Assembly: GCA_023441805.1 (NCBI GenBank)
Contig: JAEZNO010000019.1
Span: 32,370-96,369, forward strand
Direction: 5' to 3'
Length of the DNA stretch: 64,000 nucleotides
From: Bacteroidota bacterium
Lineage (GTDB): Bacteria > Bacteroidota > Bacteroidia > Bacteroidales > Lentimicrobiaceae
In this document: positions 31,400 through 39,781 of the stretch, piece after piece
Position numbering within the stretch: the stretch's first letter is position 1
Layout of the letters: every line of letters starts with the position of its first letter
Made by a program: the position numbers and the translations under genes
The notes under the pieces: generated by a model
The model's input: the letters and a program-made list of their open reading frames with translations, nothing else
Databases searched by the model: none
Told to the model about the DNA's origin: nothing

Positions 31400-31481
31400 T
31401 TAAAAACTCCCCGCAATTGTGGCAAATTCCTATGACCTGGTCCATAATAAACAGTTCAGTTTCACAATTTGAACAGTACAT
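31239..31481 (-). CDS. Small zinc-ribbon protein overlapping the UDG-fold gene
   Basis: An 80-aa protein starting MYCSNCETEL. Cys3/Cys6 and Cys20/Cys23 (CSNC and CHNC) make a zinc ribbon within the first 25 residues, before the overlap with the next gene begins. The remainder is basic (TRRRNK, NRRSKHK) and encoded in a different frame over the first 53 codons of the UDG-fold gene. The ribbon makes it credible as a real gene, and the overlap would couple translation of the UDG-fold protein. A frameshift fusion was considered and not supported. DNA or RNA binding is a guess from the ribbon and the basic tail. Confidence 0.5.
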   Translation of the reverse strand: MYCSNCETELFIMDQVIGICHNCGEFLNDNQIGSPSEPFQRTRRRNKLQFGNRRSKHKEAFRTNENNRSYYTEKQQVNLP

Positions 31482-31554
31482 TTTTTTAATAATGATTAGT
31501 TGTTAGACCGATGTTACAAAAATAAATGGAATCCAAAAGTACTATAGATTAAAA

Positions 31555-32559
31555 TCACTCAAAATTGATTTGATCCTGAGGACAATCAAGGAGAAAGGTG
31601 AAATTTGAATCATATTCTTCTTGTGAACATGTCCAATTATTACTAACCTGATGCCAACCAATTCTGTTAATTATGGCTTCAATCTTAGTTTTGCCTAATT
31701 CAATAAAATTTCTTGACACTAAAAAATTACGCACTCTGTTATATCCTTCAGACTCACAGCTTATTATGTAATGATCTTCAGGTGTATAATCAGGATACTG
31801 ATAAAGTACTGCAAGTTCATAAAATGCTATCTGCCTGTAAATTTGACGATCTGTGAAAATTCTCGGAAAGTACTCGATGTTTTCTTTATGAGTTTTTATG
31901 TCTTTTATGGAGAATGTCTTTAAAGTATGGTTCAAAACAAGCTGATCAATCTTAGATTTGCATTTATAAGTCCTACCATCTTTAGCAACATACTCCCAAT
32001 ATATTTCGTGTTCATTAAGAACTTCAATCTCATACATTTCATCAAGTTCTTTCTTCTGAGTTAAAATTCCCATAGTATTTATCCGAGATACTAATTTCAT
32101 CACTTTCGAATAAATATCCTGGGTTAAAACAGTTTTACCTGATGCCGCTACAAGTTGATCAAAATACTTAGAGCCACCTTCATCACATACTTTGCGTATA
32201 AGAGTTTCTCTTTTCCAACTTGTGCCATATCCGATAATACCTGCCTGTTTTACAATTTCATCTCCCAGTAATGTCAAATCAGTAGCACCTCCATTTTCAA
32301 TCGTTTCTCTATATACAGCATCAACAACTGTTTTGACATTATCTGAGAGCTTTTCCAATACTATGACTGCAAAATTTTCCGGCTCCAGTAATGCTTGATG
32401 AACCATAGAACCAGTAATAGCTGCAACTGATTCTGTATTCTGTAAAGTCCCGTTTAAGTAATCCCAAAATTTTTCAGGACAACCCCCTTCTTCAGGATTG
32501 ATATAGGACAGAGAGGAATTATTTATTAACTTTTGTCCGTAATATCCAGAGTTTTCCAT
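31555..32559 (-). CDS. PD-(D/E)XK nuclease of the RecB/RecE-like type
   Basis: A 334-aa protein. GSMVHQALLEPENF (His54) is the entry motif of phage RecB-like exonucleases, followed by KSKIDQ (Asp205), IKDIKT (Asp220, Lys222) and YRQIAFYELAV (Gln243) on the following helix. This gives the complete H-D-(D/E)XK-Q set. Such proteins resect DNA ends for phage recombination, or degrade host DNA. It overlaps the upstream small gene by 41 bases and sits in the leftward replication block near RusA and a RecA-like ATPase, consistent with a recombination role. Confidence 0.75.
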   Translation of the reverse strand: MENSGYYGQKLINNSSLSYINPEEGGCPEKFWDYLNGTLQNTESVAAITGSMVHQALLEPENFAVIVLEKLSDNVKTVVDAVYRETIENGGATDLTLLGDEIVKQAGIIGYGTSWKRETLIRKVCDEGGSKYFDQLVAASGKTVLTQDIYSKVMKLVSRINTMGILTQKKELDEMYEIEVLNEHEIYWEYVAKDGRTYKCKSKIDQLVLNHTLKTFSIKDIKTHKENIEYFPRIFTDRQIYRQIAFYELAVLYQYPDYTPEDHYIISCESEGYNRVRNFLVSRNFIELGKTKIEAIINRIGWHQVSNNWTCSQEEYDSNFTFLLDCPQDQINFE

Positions 32560-32992
32560 ACTTTAATAGATTTCCAAAATAATTAGAAATGAGTTCATCA
32601 TCCATCCCATTTTCGTGATTATCTTCTTTTACTACCCACTTTTCACCATTATAGTGGACATTGGCAATTTTTTTCACAACAAAACCAGCTTTCTCACAGC
32701 TTAAGCTGCCAACATCAACTGGTTTAATAGCAACTCTTTTTAGAAAATTCAGGTTGGTTATTCTGCCAGCTCCTACCCTTGCGGCGACTGTATCAATTCT
32801 TCTTGATAAATCAAATGGGTTATCAAAGGTATATTTATCATGAGGAATATAATAAAGATACTTTGGGTCAGACTTAGGTTTCTGATAAATCTCCTTTATT
32901 ACACCCAAATCACTGTCTTTGAATTTTTGAACTTTACCTTGAGCTGACATGACTCCAGCCATATATACCCAATTAAATACTATCGTCTTCAT
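32519..32992 (-). CDS. Conserved-looking early phage protein, unknown function
   Basis: A 157-aa protein starting MKTIVFNWVYMAGVMSAQGK. It is soluble and mixed alpha/beta, with a basic middle (SRRIDTVAARVGAGRI) and a C-terminal half rich in aromatic residues (NYFGNLLKYGKLW). No nuclease, zinc or ATP motif is visible. It overlaps the RecB-like nuclease start by 41 bases, so it is probably its operon partner. I do not recognise the family. Confidence 0.55.
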   Translation of the reverse strand: MKTIVFNWVYMAGVMSAQGKVQKFKDSDLGVIKEIYQKPKSDPKYLYYIPHDKYTFDNPFDLSRRIDTVAARVGAGRITNLNFLKRVAIKPVDVGSLSCEKAGFVVKKIANVHYNGEKWVVKEDNHENGMDDELISNYFGNLLKYGKLWILRTKVNK

Positions 32993-33002
32993 ATTAAGGA
33001 AG

Positions 33003-33022
33003 AAAAGGGATATTGCTATCCC
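33003..33022 (-). terminator. Terminator-like hairpin after rIIB-like gene
   Basis: GGGATA (33007-33012) pairs with TATCCC (33017-33022) around TTGC, 18 bases after the rIIB-like stop. On the minus strand it is followed by TTTTCTTCC. The stem is short, so termination may be partial. Confidence 0.5.
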
Positions 33023-33039
33023 CTTTCTTTGGGTTAAGA

Positions 33040-34332
33040 TTAAGATAAATCCACAATCCTGTTCTGAATCAGCTTCATAGCTTCTTCAAATGTGATGCCT
33101 TCAGAAAGTGTACCACATTCAAGTTCCTTAATCCTTTGATTGAGCTTTTCAAGTTCATATCCGCAATAATCTTCTTCAAAATACTTCGCTTCAATTTCCT
33201 CGAAAGAACCATCTTCATTCTCTTTGCAGACTGCATAAGGGAAATATTCGCAGGTACGCATCTTTTGGAAGGAGTAATCTGTAGGAACTGCTACTACATC
33301 AGCCGGGTTTACAAGGCAGGCAATAATGGCTCTGTTTGCACCACTTATAAAACCAGTGACATACTCTGGTGTACCTACATGAAGACCAGTTGAACATGCT
33401 GTTGAACGCCTTGAATCACAATCTTTACGATCCATTGTAACTGGCTTACCAAGACAGATATCCATTTTCCTGCTGTAACAATCAGTGAATGTATCAGCTT
33501 CGTCATTTTCAAGAATCTCGGAAAGCTTTTCCATCGCAGTTTGTATGGTACAAATTATCTCAACATCCTCAGGTTGGTACATGTTGTTTTCATAGTCTTC
33601 CTCAAGTTTCTTAAGGAACCTGACCCGTTCATGCTCATACAATACTGGATCTTCAGCAATCTCCTTTTTACGCTGCTCATAATACTCAATCTCATCAGCA
33701 TTATGATAAGCAAGGATAGTATCAATAATAGGAACATTACCATCCTTAGCCATTTGATAGAATGAATCATCGAGCTTATAAATGAATTGCTCATTTCCGG
33801 CACCTTTACGAGATATCTTCCAATCAAGATAAGCTTTAGAAAGATACTCTACAAGGGCACGATTTTTCTCTCCACGGTAATAAACTGCCTTATAACCAAT
33901 AAAATATCCCTTTGTAGTAATCGGGAAATTGAAATAAGAGAGGAATCTGAAAAGATCTTCCCGTGCTTCTGCATTCGGATTCATTAAGCACAATTTCCAG
34001 AAATTCACTAAATTATCAATCGGAAGACCTTCTTCAAGGTGTTGACAAATACGCTCTACGAGTAAATCATTTAGAGGAATATTAGTATCCTTTAGATACA
34101 TTCTTCCATGATGATCACGCACAAGATCCCCAATTACTTCAATTTTGTAAAGAGGATCAAATTGCTTTATTAACTCTTTTAGAGCATTTTCATCGCCATT
34201 CTTTGCCTGTATAGCCAAAGCAAGTATGACTTTTACTTCTTCATTAGAATAGCATTCAACCTTGTAATTTTTACCATTAATAAAGGCAGTAATTACATTG
34301 CCATTACGGGCAACGTAGATACGGTTTTGCAT
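33040..34332 (-). CDS. rIIB: rIIB-like protein
   Basis: A 430-aa protein. Features shared with T4 rIIB relatives: NPNAEAREDLFRFL, then FNFPITTKGYFIGYKAV in the middle, and CSTGLHVGTPEYV, then INPADVVAVPTDY-like LVNPADVVAVPTD and MRTCEYFPY in the C-terminal third. The insertion at ~190-280 is rich in Glu and Tyr. In T4, rIIA and rIIB act together at the membrane to stop exclusion by the lambda Rex system; rII-like pairs are known in crAss-like phages. The gene overlaps rIIA by 29 bases, so the two are made together. Assignment rests on motif order; the target defence here is unknown. Confidence 0.8.
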   Translation of the reverse strand: MQNRIYVARNGNVITAFINGKNYKVECYSNEEVKVILALAIQAKNGDENALKELIKQFDPLYKIEVIGDLVRDHHGRMYLKDTNIPLNDLLVERICQHLEEGLPIDNLVNFWKLCLMNPNAEAREDLFRFLSYFNFPITTKGYFIGYKAVYYRGEKNRALVEYLSKAYLDWKISRKGAGNEQFIYKLDDSFYQMAKDGNVPIIDTILAYHNADEIEYYEQRKKEIAEDPVLYEHERVRFLKKLEEDYENNMYQPEDVEIICTIQTAMEKLSEILENDEADTFTDCYSRKMDICLGKPVTMDRKDCDSRRSTACSTGLHVGTPEYVTGFISGANRAIIACLVNPADVVAVPTDYSFQKMRTCEYFPYAVCKENEDGSFEEIEAKYFEEDYCGYELEKLNQRIKELECGTLSEGITFEEAMKLIQNRIVDLS

Positions 34333-36568
34333 AATAATGAAATTTAAGGTTATTAATTTTCGTGTAATTCATCAGCTTATCAATAGCCTTATCAAGGATT
34401 TCATTTGGGAGGCTGAGATTTTTGTATTTCTCATTTACAACTATGAAAACCTCGTATGCTTCAACGAATTGTTTCGTTCTAATGTAGAATTCTCTTAGAG
34501 AAATTTCATGCCCCTGTTTATTCTTAAAGTAAACATCAATGTCAAATAAATTATAGTACTCCATCATTTTCTTTAACCACACAGGGTCGTCAAGATAAAG
34601 CCCATGATTCAGTGACAGAATTTCATTAATCAGTGGATTATTGAAAACATATCGTTGACACAGAGTATTCTTAATTATGTTCAAAGAGTACCTGAGGTTT
34701 CCAAGTTTGTCTATATAATATGCCCGGGCAAAGATTTTCTTATACTTCTCAATAAAATCTGAAACATGGATAAATCCATCATTTCCTTTCACCTGAAGAC
34801 AATTAGTCTTTGATAAACGGCATATATACATAGGATAGTTTTCCGAAGGAGGACCTTCATAGCTGGACACATACGAAAGAGCTACAAGCACTTGACGAAC
34901 TCTGCGTAATTCTATTTCATCTTTATTGTCCCCATAAATTACAAGACCCCCACGACGGTGGGCTATTTTCCCTAAATCTCCGAGAGTAGTAACAGCTTGA
35001 CGATAACCTGAACATAAATCCGGAACAAATGCAATGACTTCTTCCTTAGAATTAAGAATGGATTTTCTTATATTCAGATTTTTAAGATAATTCTTCATCC
35101 ATTCTTCCGGAATCTGTACAGTTTCATACTTGACACTATGTTTCACAACAAATTCAAGTATTACTCTACGATAAGTTTCGATGCATTTCTTCTGGATGTC
35201 TTCAGGTTGAGTACTACAATCAAGAATTCTTGCAAGCGCTCTGTCTTCCATTTTCGCCATAGAAATAGTCAGAAATTTATTTCCAGGCGTAATTTCAGAA
35301 ATGTAAATATTCTTACGTTTTCCTAAAGCATCCGAAAGCCTGTAAATGGGATAACCATCTTCAAAGGCTTTGAGTATTGTTAAGTTTCTCCCAAAATGAT
35401 TATCAAGATTCTTCTTCTTTTCACCATCAACAACCCCTTCACAAAACTTATATTCTAAGAAAGGATCATGCGGCATTTTCATTGGTAAGCCGGCAAATGG
35501 TTTAAAAATTGACGTCACCTTAGAGGACACATAACCTTGGACTGAAAAACTATATCCATCGAACCTGACAAATGGTTTTAAGTCTCTGCATTTTATATAC
35601 TCAAGTATATCAGTATATTCTTTGGACTGATCTCTGTAAATCTCTGTGAGTTCCTCTTTTGCTTGCTGCATCTTTTTCTTAAGGAATGCAACAGTACGCT
35701 CATTGTACTCAATAGATTCACGGTTAAGGGTTACGTCTATGTCTCCAATATTAACCTTCAGGCAAATAGGGGTTTTAAAATCATCTTCATATTCATCAAT
35801 CTGAGCATAATTTAATGGATAATAGACTGCACCAAGACATACTCCACCTTTTCTTCCGGCATCATTAGAACGAACTATAAAATGCTTACCCTGATAAATT
35901 TTATAATCATTAAGAGTAAGATTATGCTCTTTATAGGAAAGATTTTGAGCGTCAATTACCAGGTTATCAAAGAAACGTAACTGATTTTTGATAGCATCGA
36001 CAAAAAGTTGATAGTCCCTATCATTCTTAATATCGATTTTAACTTTAGTACCATTGCGTTCAGTAGTCGCTTCTTTCTGAATCAAATCAATGGTTGGAGC
36101 TTGTACACCACGTCTTATGACGTAAGTATACTGAACCTTATTAAACACAGTTTGGATGATAAAACTTTCAGTATAAGCCAAAGGACTCTTAGCACCAATG
36201 CCAAAGCCCCCTATTTCATTATTACTCGTTCTTTTTGTTGATGAGAAATAGAAAGCATAGATATTGGTCATTCTCTCAGGACTAATTCCTACACCATAAT
36301 CAGTGAATACAATTTGCCCTGCATCACGAGATCCATAAAATGGTCTTTCGAGTTTTATGGTTACAGGGAAATTTACACCTGCTTCACGATGAGAATCATA
36401 GCAATTAGACGTAATTTCCCTTACAATTGACCCAATCTTGTCTGAGTATAGAGAGTCAGTGAATGACTTGAAAAACATACCCAGACTCTTTTCATTTATA
36501 CCGAATGATGTCGAAGTAAAATCGGTTCCGATTACTTCAACACTATCTTGTTGTTGTTGTACAATCAT
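34304..36568 (-). CDS. rIIA: rIIA-like GHKL ATPase
   Basis: A 754-aa protein with a GHKL (Hsp90/gyrase/histidine kinase) ATPase domain at the N-terminus: N-box REITSNCYD (Glu51, Asn55, Asp58), G1 box TDYGVGIS (Asp90), and G2 box GGFGIGAKSPL (120-130). About 500 further residues form the rIIA-type middle and C-terminal regions. The order ATPase then rIIB, with a 29-base overlap, matches the rII locus of T4-like phages. The protein would hydrolyse ATP and act with rIIB against exclusion or restriction of the phage. Start at 36568 is two bases from the upstream gene's stop. Confidence 0.8.
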   Translation of the reverse strand: MIVQQQQDSVEVIGTDFTSTSFGINEKSLGMFFKSFTDSLYSDKIGSIVREITSNCYDSHREAGVNFPVTIKLERPFYGSRDAGQIVFTDYGVGISPERMTNIYAFYFSSTKRTSNNEIGGFGIGAKSPLAYTESFIIQTVFNKVQYTYVIRRGVQAPTIDLIQKEATTERNGTKVKIDIKNDRDYQLFVDAIKNQLRFFDNLVIDAQNLSYKEHNLTLNDYKIYQGKHFIVRSNDAGRKGGVCLGAVYYPLNYAQIDEYEDDFKTPICLKVNIGDIDVTLNRESIEYNERTVAFLKKKMQQAKEELTEIYRDQSKEYTDILEYIKCRDLKPFVRFDGYSFSVQGYVSSKVTSIFKPFAGLPMKMPHDPFLEYKFCEGVVDGEKKKNLDNHFGRNLTILKAFEDGYPIYRLSDALGKRKNIYISEITPGNKFLTISMAKMEDRALARILDCSTQPEDIQKKCIETYRRVILEFVVKHSVKYETVQIPEEWMKNYLKNLNIRKSILNSKEEVIAFVPDLCSGYRQAVTTLGDLGKIAHRRGGLVIYGDNKDEIELRRVRQVLVALSYVSSYEGPPSENYPMYICRLSKTNCLQVKGNDGFIHVSDFIEKYKKIFARAYYIDKLGNLRYSLNIIKNTLCQRYVFNNPLINEILSLNHGLYLDDPVWLKKMMEYYNLFDIDVYFKNKQGHEISLREFYIRTKQFVEAYEVFIVVNEKYKNLSLPNEILDKAIDKLMNYTKINNLKFHYYAKPYLRCP

Positions 36569-36570
36569 AA

Positions 36571-36759
36571 TTAAAGACGGTCAGAAAACCCACGAGCTAC
36601 TTTTTCAAATCTTTCTTTGCTTATTGATGGGGTTGATTTTGCTAAAAAACCTTTCATAAAATCAATGACAGCCTCTTTATCCTGCATGAATTCCAACTTC
36701 CTGATTTCCTTTGCAATAGATAAAGCTATTGACACATTCATCTTTGGAAAGTATGCCAT
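36571..36759 (-). CDS. Small early phage protein, unknown function
   Basis: A 62-aa, mainly helical protein (MAYFPKMNVSIALS start) that fits exactly between the RusA-like gene (2 bases away) and rIIA (2 bases away). Tight packing argues that it is real. It has no recognisable motif. Confidence 0.55.
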   Translation of the reverse strand: MAYFPKMNVSIALSIAKEIRKLEFMQDKEAVIDFMKGFLAKSTPSISKERFEKVARGFSDRL

Positions 36760-36761
36760 TA

Positions 36762-37361
36762 TTAGGAAGCAATTAAAAGTTGACGAGATTTGTATTTATT
36801 CTTTCTAAGAATTACCAAGAGTTTCCTTTCTTCTACAGATTCAACTCTTACGAATTGACATCCACCTGATTTTGACAGAATTGATACATTGTCTTCAGGA
36901 ATAATACCAGCATCTTTTAGACAATCCTGGATTACTTTTGTATATATCCATCCAAGATTATCAATATCAAAAATGTCAGGTGTTGTAGAATAGTGCAGCT
37001 CAAGCTCCATCTCTAAAGGAAAATGCTTGGGATCAATGGGAGGTATTCCTTCAAAATGAGAGATGAAAAATTTCTTCATCTCTGATACCATTTTTGCACG
37101 TAAATGTGGATTAATATTGCCGGAATAAAATTCCTGCCCATTAATTTTCTTAACACATGGTGTGCCTGCAACACGAGAATTTCGAACAACCGGTTTGTTA
37201 TCTTCTCCTACAAGGATGCCCTTTTTATTGAATAAATACTTATCATTCTGATACTTCTTAGGCAGAATATCATCCTTTTGGAAATACTTTTTCCGCCGTG
37301 CTTTAGATAATTCTACGTGTGTTATAAAGTTTGGGATCTCGATGATAAGTAAGTCTTCCAT
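36762..37361 (-). CDS. rusA: RusA-family Holliday junction resolvase
   Basis: A 199-aa protein. The C-terminal half has the RusA signature: FDIDNLGW (Asp132, Asp134, Asn135), then TKVIQDCL (Lys142, Asp146) and GIIPEDN (Asp157). These acidic residues bind the metal used to cut four-way junctions. The N-terminal ~85 residues are longer and more basic than in E. coli RusA (120 aa). It overlaps the primase gene by 40 bases, placing branch resolution within the replication operon, where it would clean up recombination intermediates before packaging. Confidence 0.8.
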   Translation of the reverse strand: MEDLLIIEIPNFITHVELSKARRKKYFQKDDILPKKYQNDKYLFNKKGILVGEDNKPVVRNSRVAGTPCVKKINGQEFYSGNINPHLRAKMVSEMKKFFISHFEGIPPIDPKHFPLEMELELHYSTTPDIFDIDNLGWIYTKVIQDCLKDAGIIPEDNVSILSKSGGCQFVRVESVEERKLLVILRKNKYKSRQLLIAS

Positions 37362-38326
37362 ATCTTGAGAAGTTTAATAGATTGTTCAATACCGTGATGA
37401 TGTACGTATTCAGCAGGATCTTTTGCACCATAATTGATTGAACCAAAACGACCATTGGTTAAAAATACCGGAGGGATTTGATAGAGTTTCCTCATACGAT
37501 TAGCTGTTCGAATACCAGCTAAATCAAAGTCATAGAAGCTGAATATTGTCTTAAATCGTTTTCTTAATATTTCTACATCTTTAGCATGAGGTAAGATTCC
37601 TTCACCCTGATAAGAAATTGCATGTATTCCAAATCTGCGAAGAACCATTACATCTTTATAACTCTTGGTGATAATCAATAAATCACCTTTTTCAGGGAGT
37701 TGCTTAAGCCCTTGAATTTTAGTCGTATTGCACATAAAGCGCATTTCATTATGGCTTCTTTTGGGAAAGTAAATTTTATACTCACCTTTTGCAAACCGAT
37801 AGGCATAAGCAGGATCATTCGCATTGAAATTGTATACAATTCTATCATTCAGAAAAATGAGTTCACATGCAAATACATTAAAAAACTTAAGTGTAGGTTC
37901 ATTAATTCCGAATTGATTCCAGTACTGAAGATCCTTCTCACTCCAATTCCTTACCTTTATTTTTATACTGGAATAGTTTTTTTGGTTTTCAGCCGTTACA
38001 ATTGTCTGTATGTTCTTCTTTTCAACATTGATCTTCTTGCCCAGATTAAAATCTGAGGCAACAATCTCTAATGCTTTTGTAAATTTGACTCCATACATTC
38101 TTTCGACTACATTAAAGCAATCCCCAAAGAAATCACCACTAAAATCAACGAAATACAATCTGTCTCCTTTGACCCGGAATTCACAAGTAGGATTCTTATC
38201 TTTTCTAAGTGGTGAGCATACTTTGACACCAAGCTTAGCTTTTAAGCCCAGATATTTCTCCATTATCTGGTCCTGGCTGACATGACTTAGTATGTAGTCT
38301 TTTGTAATTGTACCGTACATCTTCAA
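37322..38326 (-). CDS. DNA primase (DnaG/TOPRIM type)
   Basis: A 334-aa protein. The N-terminal ~85 residues resemble the CHC2 zinc-binding domain (CSPLRKDKNPTCEF at 37-50, DFSGDFFGDCFNVV at 61-73) but with a reduced ligand set. The TOPRIM domain has LLIITKSYKDVMVL (216-229) and FYDFDLAG (264-271, Asp266 and Asp268). The position of the usual catalytic Glu in the EGxxD motif is Lys (KSYKD), a variation I have noted for related phage primases but cannot verify here. It would make RNA primers at the fork with the nearby DnaB-like ATPase and family A polymerase. Confidence 0.8.
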   Translation of the reverse strand: MKMYGTITKDYILSHVSQDQIMEKYLGLKAKLGVKVCSPLRKDKNPTCEFRVKGDRLYFVDFSGDFFGDCFNVVERMYGVKFTKALEIVASDFNLGKKINVEKKNIQTIVTAENQKNYSSIKIKVRNWSEKDLQYWNQFGINEPTLKFFNVFACELIFLNDRIVYNFNANDPAYAYRFAKGEYKIYFPKRSHNEMRFMCNTTKIQGLKQLPEKGDLLIITKSYKDVMVLRRFGIHAISYQGEGILPHAKDVEILRKRFKTIFSFYDFDLAGIRTANRMRKLYQIPPVFLTNGRFGSINYGAKDPAEYVHHHGIEQSIKLLKIWKTYLSSRSQTL

Positions 38327-38330
38327 TATT

Positions 38331-38361
38331 CAAAAAGACAAGGGGTTCATTACACCCCTTG
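38331..38361 (-). terminator. Terminator of the SSB-like gene
   Basis: CAAGGGGT (38339-38346) pairs with ACCCCTTG (38354-38361), 14 bases after the SSB-like stop. On the minus strand the stem is followed by TCTTTTTG. A strong terminator here, with a promoter just upstream of the gene, makes the SSB-like gene its own transcription unit. Confidence 0.75.
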
Positions 38362-38375
38362 CCCTAATTAAAATA

Positions 38376-39002
38376 TTAGAATATCAAATCTTCGTTCTGG
38401 ACAGCACTACTATCCACATTTAAGTCGACATCAGTAACTTCAGCATTTGGCTCTAATGAATCTTCATCAGTTGCAGCCGGTGGAGTTATATTGTCGTATT
38501 TTGGATTGATAGTGATGTTGTCCTTTTCCTTCATATTTTCGAAGAAAGGACGCACAGTTGAACGTGGAAATTCTATGTAGCCGGATTTATTGTAGACCAA
38601 CTTACAACGGAATAATTCAGATTCGTAGTTAGTTCCTGCAATTTCAACTACTTTTTCAATGTATTCTTCCCAGGTATCAGCAGTGAAGAAAATGTTCTGT
38701 TTAGGAACGAATGCTGAAAGAATGTGGGTTATCTGAGCTGAAACCCGACGAGTCTGGTCTTCAATGACCTGTTCAGCAGATTGTCCACGAAACTTACTGA
38801 TATTCTTGCGAATATTTTCTGCATTAACAGGAAAGAAACGCTGTTGGAAAGCTTTACCATCAGCAGTTTGGAATTTAACAAGCAGAGTTAGTGTACCAGA
38901 TTGAGTTCTGTCAGTGGTAAATTCGGTAATTTTCACATTTTCATGTTTTCCACTTGATACTGGAACTTGAACAAGATCTTTTTCTGAATTTGCGCCGTAC
39001 AT
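38376..39002 (-). CDS. Single-stranded DNA-binding-like protein
   Basis: A 208-aa protein with a beta-rich body (1-165; e.g. GTLTLLVKFQTADGKAF) and a disordered acidic tail ending AVQNEDLIF. A conserved acidic tail closing in a hydrophobic dipeptide is the hallmark of SSB proteins, which use it to recruit replication partners. It has its own -7 box and terminator, consistent with the high expression expected of an SSB. Neighbours are the primase and the RecA-like ATPase. The fold is not certain from sequence alone; another nucleic-acid-binding protein is possible. Confidence 0.6.
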   Translation of the reverse strand: MYGANSEKDLVQVPVSSGKHENVKITEFTTDRTQSGTLTLLVKFQTADGKAFQQRFFPVNAENIRKNISKFRGQSAEQVIEDQTRRVSAQITHILSAFVPKQNIFFTADTWEEYIEKVVEIAGTNYESELFRCKLVYNKSGYIEFPRSTVRPFFENMKEKDNITINPKYDNITPPAATDEDSLEPNAEVTDVDLNVDSSAVQNEDLIF

Positions 39003-39029
39003 AATTCTGTTTACTTTTTAAATGTTTGA

Positions 39030-39037
39030 CAAATATA
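39030..39037 (-). promoter_or_regulatory. -7 box of the SSB-like gene
   Basis: On the minus strand TATATTTG fits TAnnTTTG exactly, 28 bases before the ATG at 39002. A matching -33 box is not obvious. The leader contains AAACAGAAT, a short element also found at 48185 and 51362. Confidence 0.5.
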
Positions 39038-39062
39038 ATTGTTATTCGAAATATTATTTCGT

Positions 39063-39779
39063 TTAATTTGCTGAATCAATGAAAATATTTTCCCATTTAA
39101 ACTCCATATTTTTTCCGCTTAAATGGGCGCACCTTGATCCAACCTCAAGCTCATCAGAGGTTTCAAAGCTTATCATCAATTCATTCTTTTTACGATAAAC
39201 ATATCCTATTGCATCAGCTTCAGCTGAAACAATATTCTTTAGTTTACCCGTAAGATCCAGGGAAGTCGTTGATACTTCGACCGAAGTTTCACCGATAATC
39301 GCTTTTTTCCGGTGTCCTGTAACAATAATTCTTGGTCCGATCTTACGGAGATTTTTCATAAAGGTTAAAACCTTGTCTCTATGAATTCCATATCCAGCCC
39401 CGTAAGGAATGTCTGCAATATTTTTTACCTTATGGGCAATAGCTATAGATGCTTCAAACCAATTACAAATGTTATCGAGCGTATCAACAGCAATGTATTT
39501 GTATCTGCCTTTATTTTCAGGCTTGTTAAGTTCTCTCAATACATTCATTAATGTAGTGAGATCATTAACTTCATAAGTCAAAGCATCATAAGTTTTAGTG
39601 CCGCCCTCTGTGTCGATTATCAAGCAATCATCAAGTTCAGTAAGCATCTTAGTCTTACCAACTTTAGACTGCCCATAAATCACAAGGATCCCCGGGTCTT
39701 TTTGAGTTGCAGCACGTTTGGCTGATGGAAGCACAATGGCAGTTGCCGTAGCAACGGGCGCATCTGTTGTTGTTGACAT
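39063..39779 (-). CDS. RecA-like AAA ATPase (Sak4-type recombinase)
   Basis: A 238-aa protein with Walker A YGQSKVGKT (35-43), a DTEGG element after it, Walker B YIAVDTLD near 95, and VTGHRKK as a sensor-like motif. Length and motif spacing fit Sak4-type phage ATPases, which pair single strands together with an SSB. The gene lies directly beside the SSB-like gene and the DnaB-like gene, which supports this. The first ~25 residues are a low-complexity Thr/Ala linker. Confidence 0.7.
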   Translation of the reverse strand: MSTTTDAPVATATAIVLPSAKRAATQKDPGILVIYGQSKVGKTKMLTELDDCLIIDTEGGTKTYDALTYEVNDLTTLMNVLRELNKPENKGRYKYIAVDTLDNICNWFEASIAIAHKVKNIADIPYGAGYGIHRDKVLTFMKNLRKIGPRIIVTGHRKKAIIGETSVEVSTTSLDLTGKLKNIVSAEADAIGYVYRKKNELMISFETSDELEVGSRCAHLSGKNMEFKWENIFIDSAN

Positions 39780-39781
39780 AA

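Noticed and set aside
31380..31420. TTTAAAT slippery heptamer that might fuse the zinc ribbon to the UDG-fold protein by -1 frameshifting
   Set aside because: A -1 shift meets TGA at once; the UDG frame is +1 relative to the ribbon and has its own ATG.
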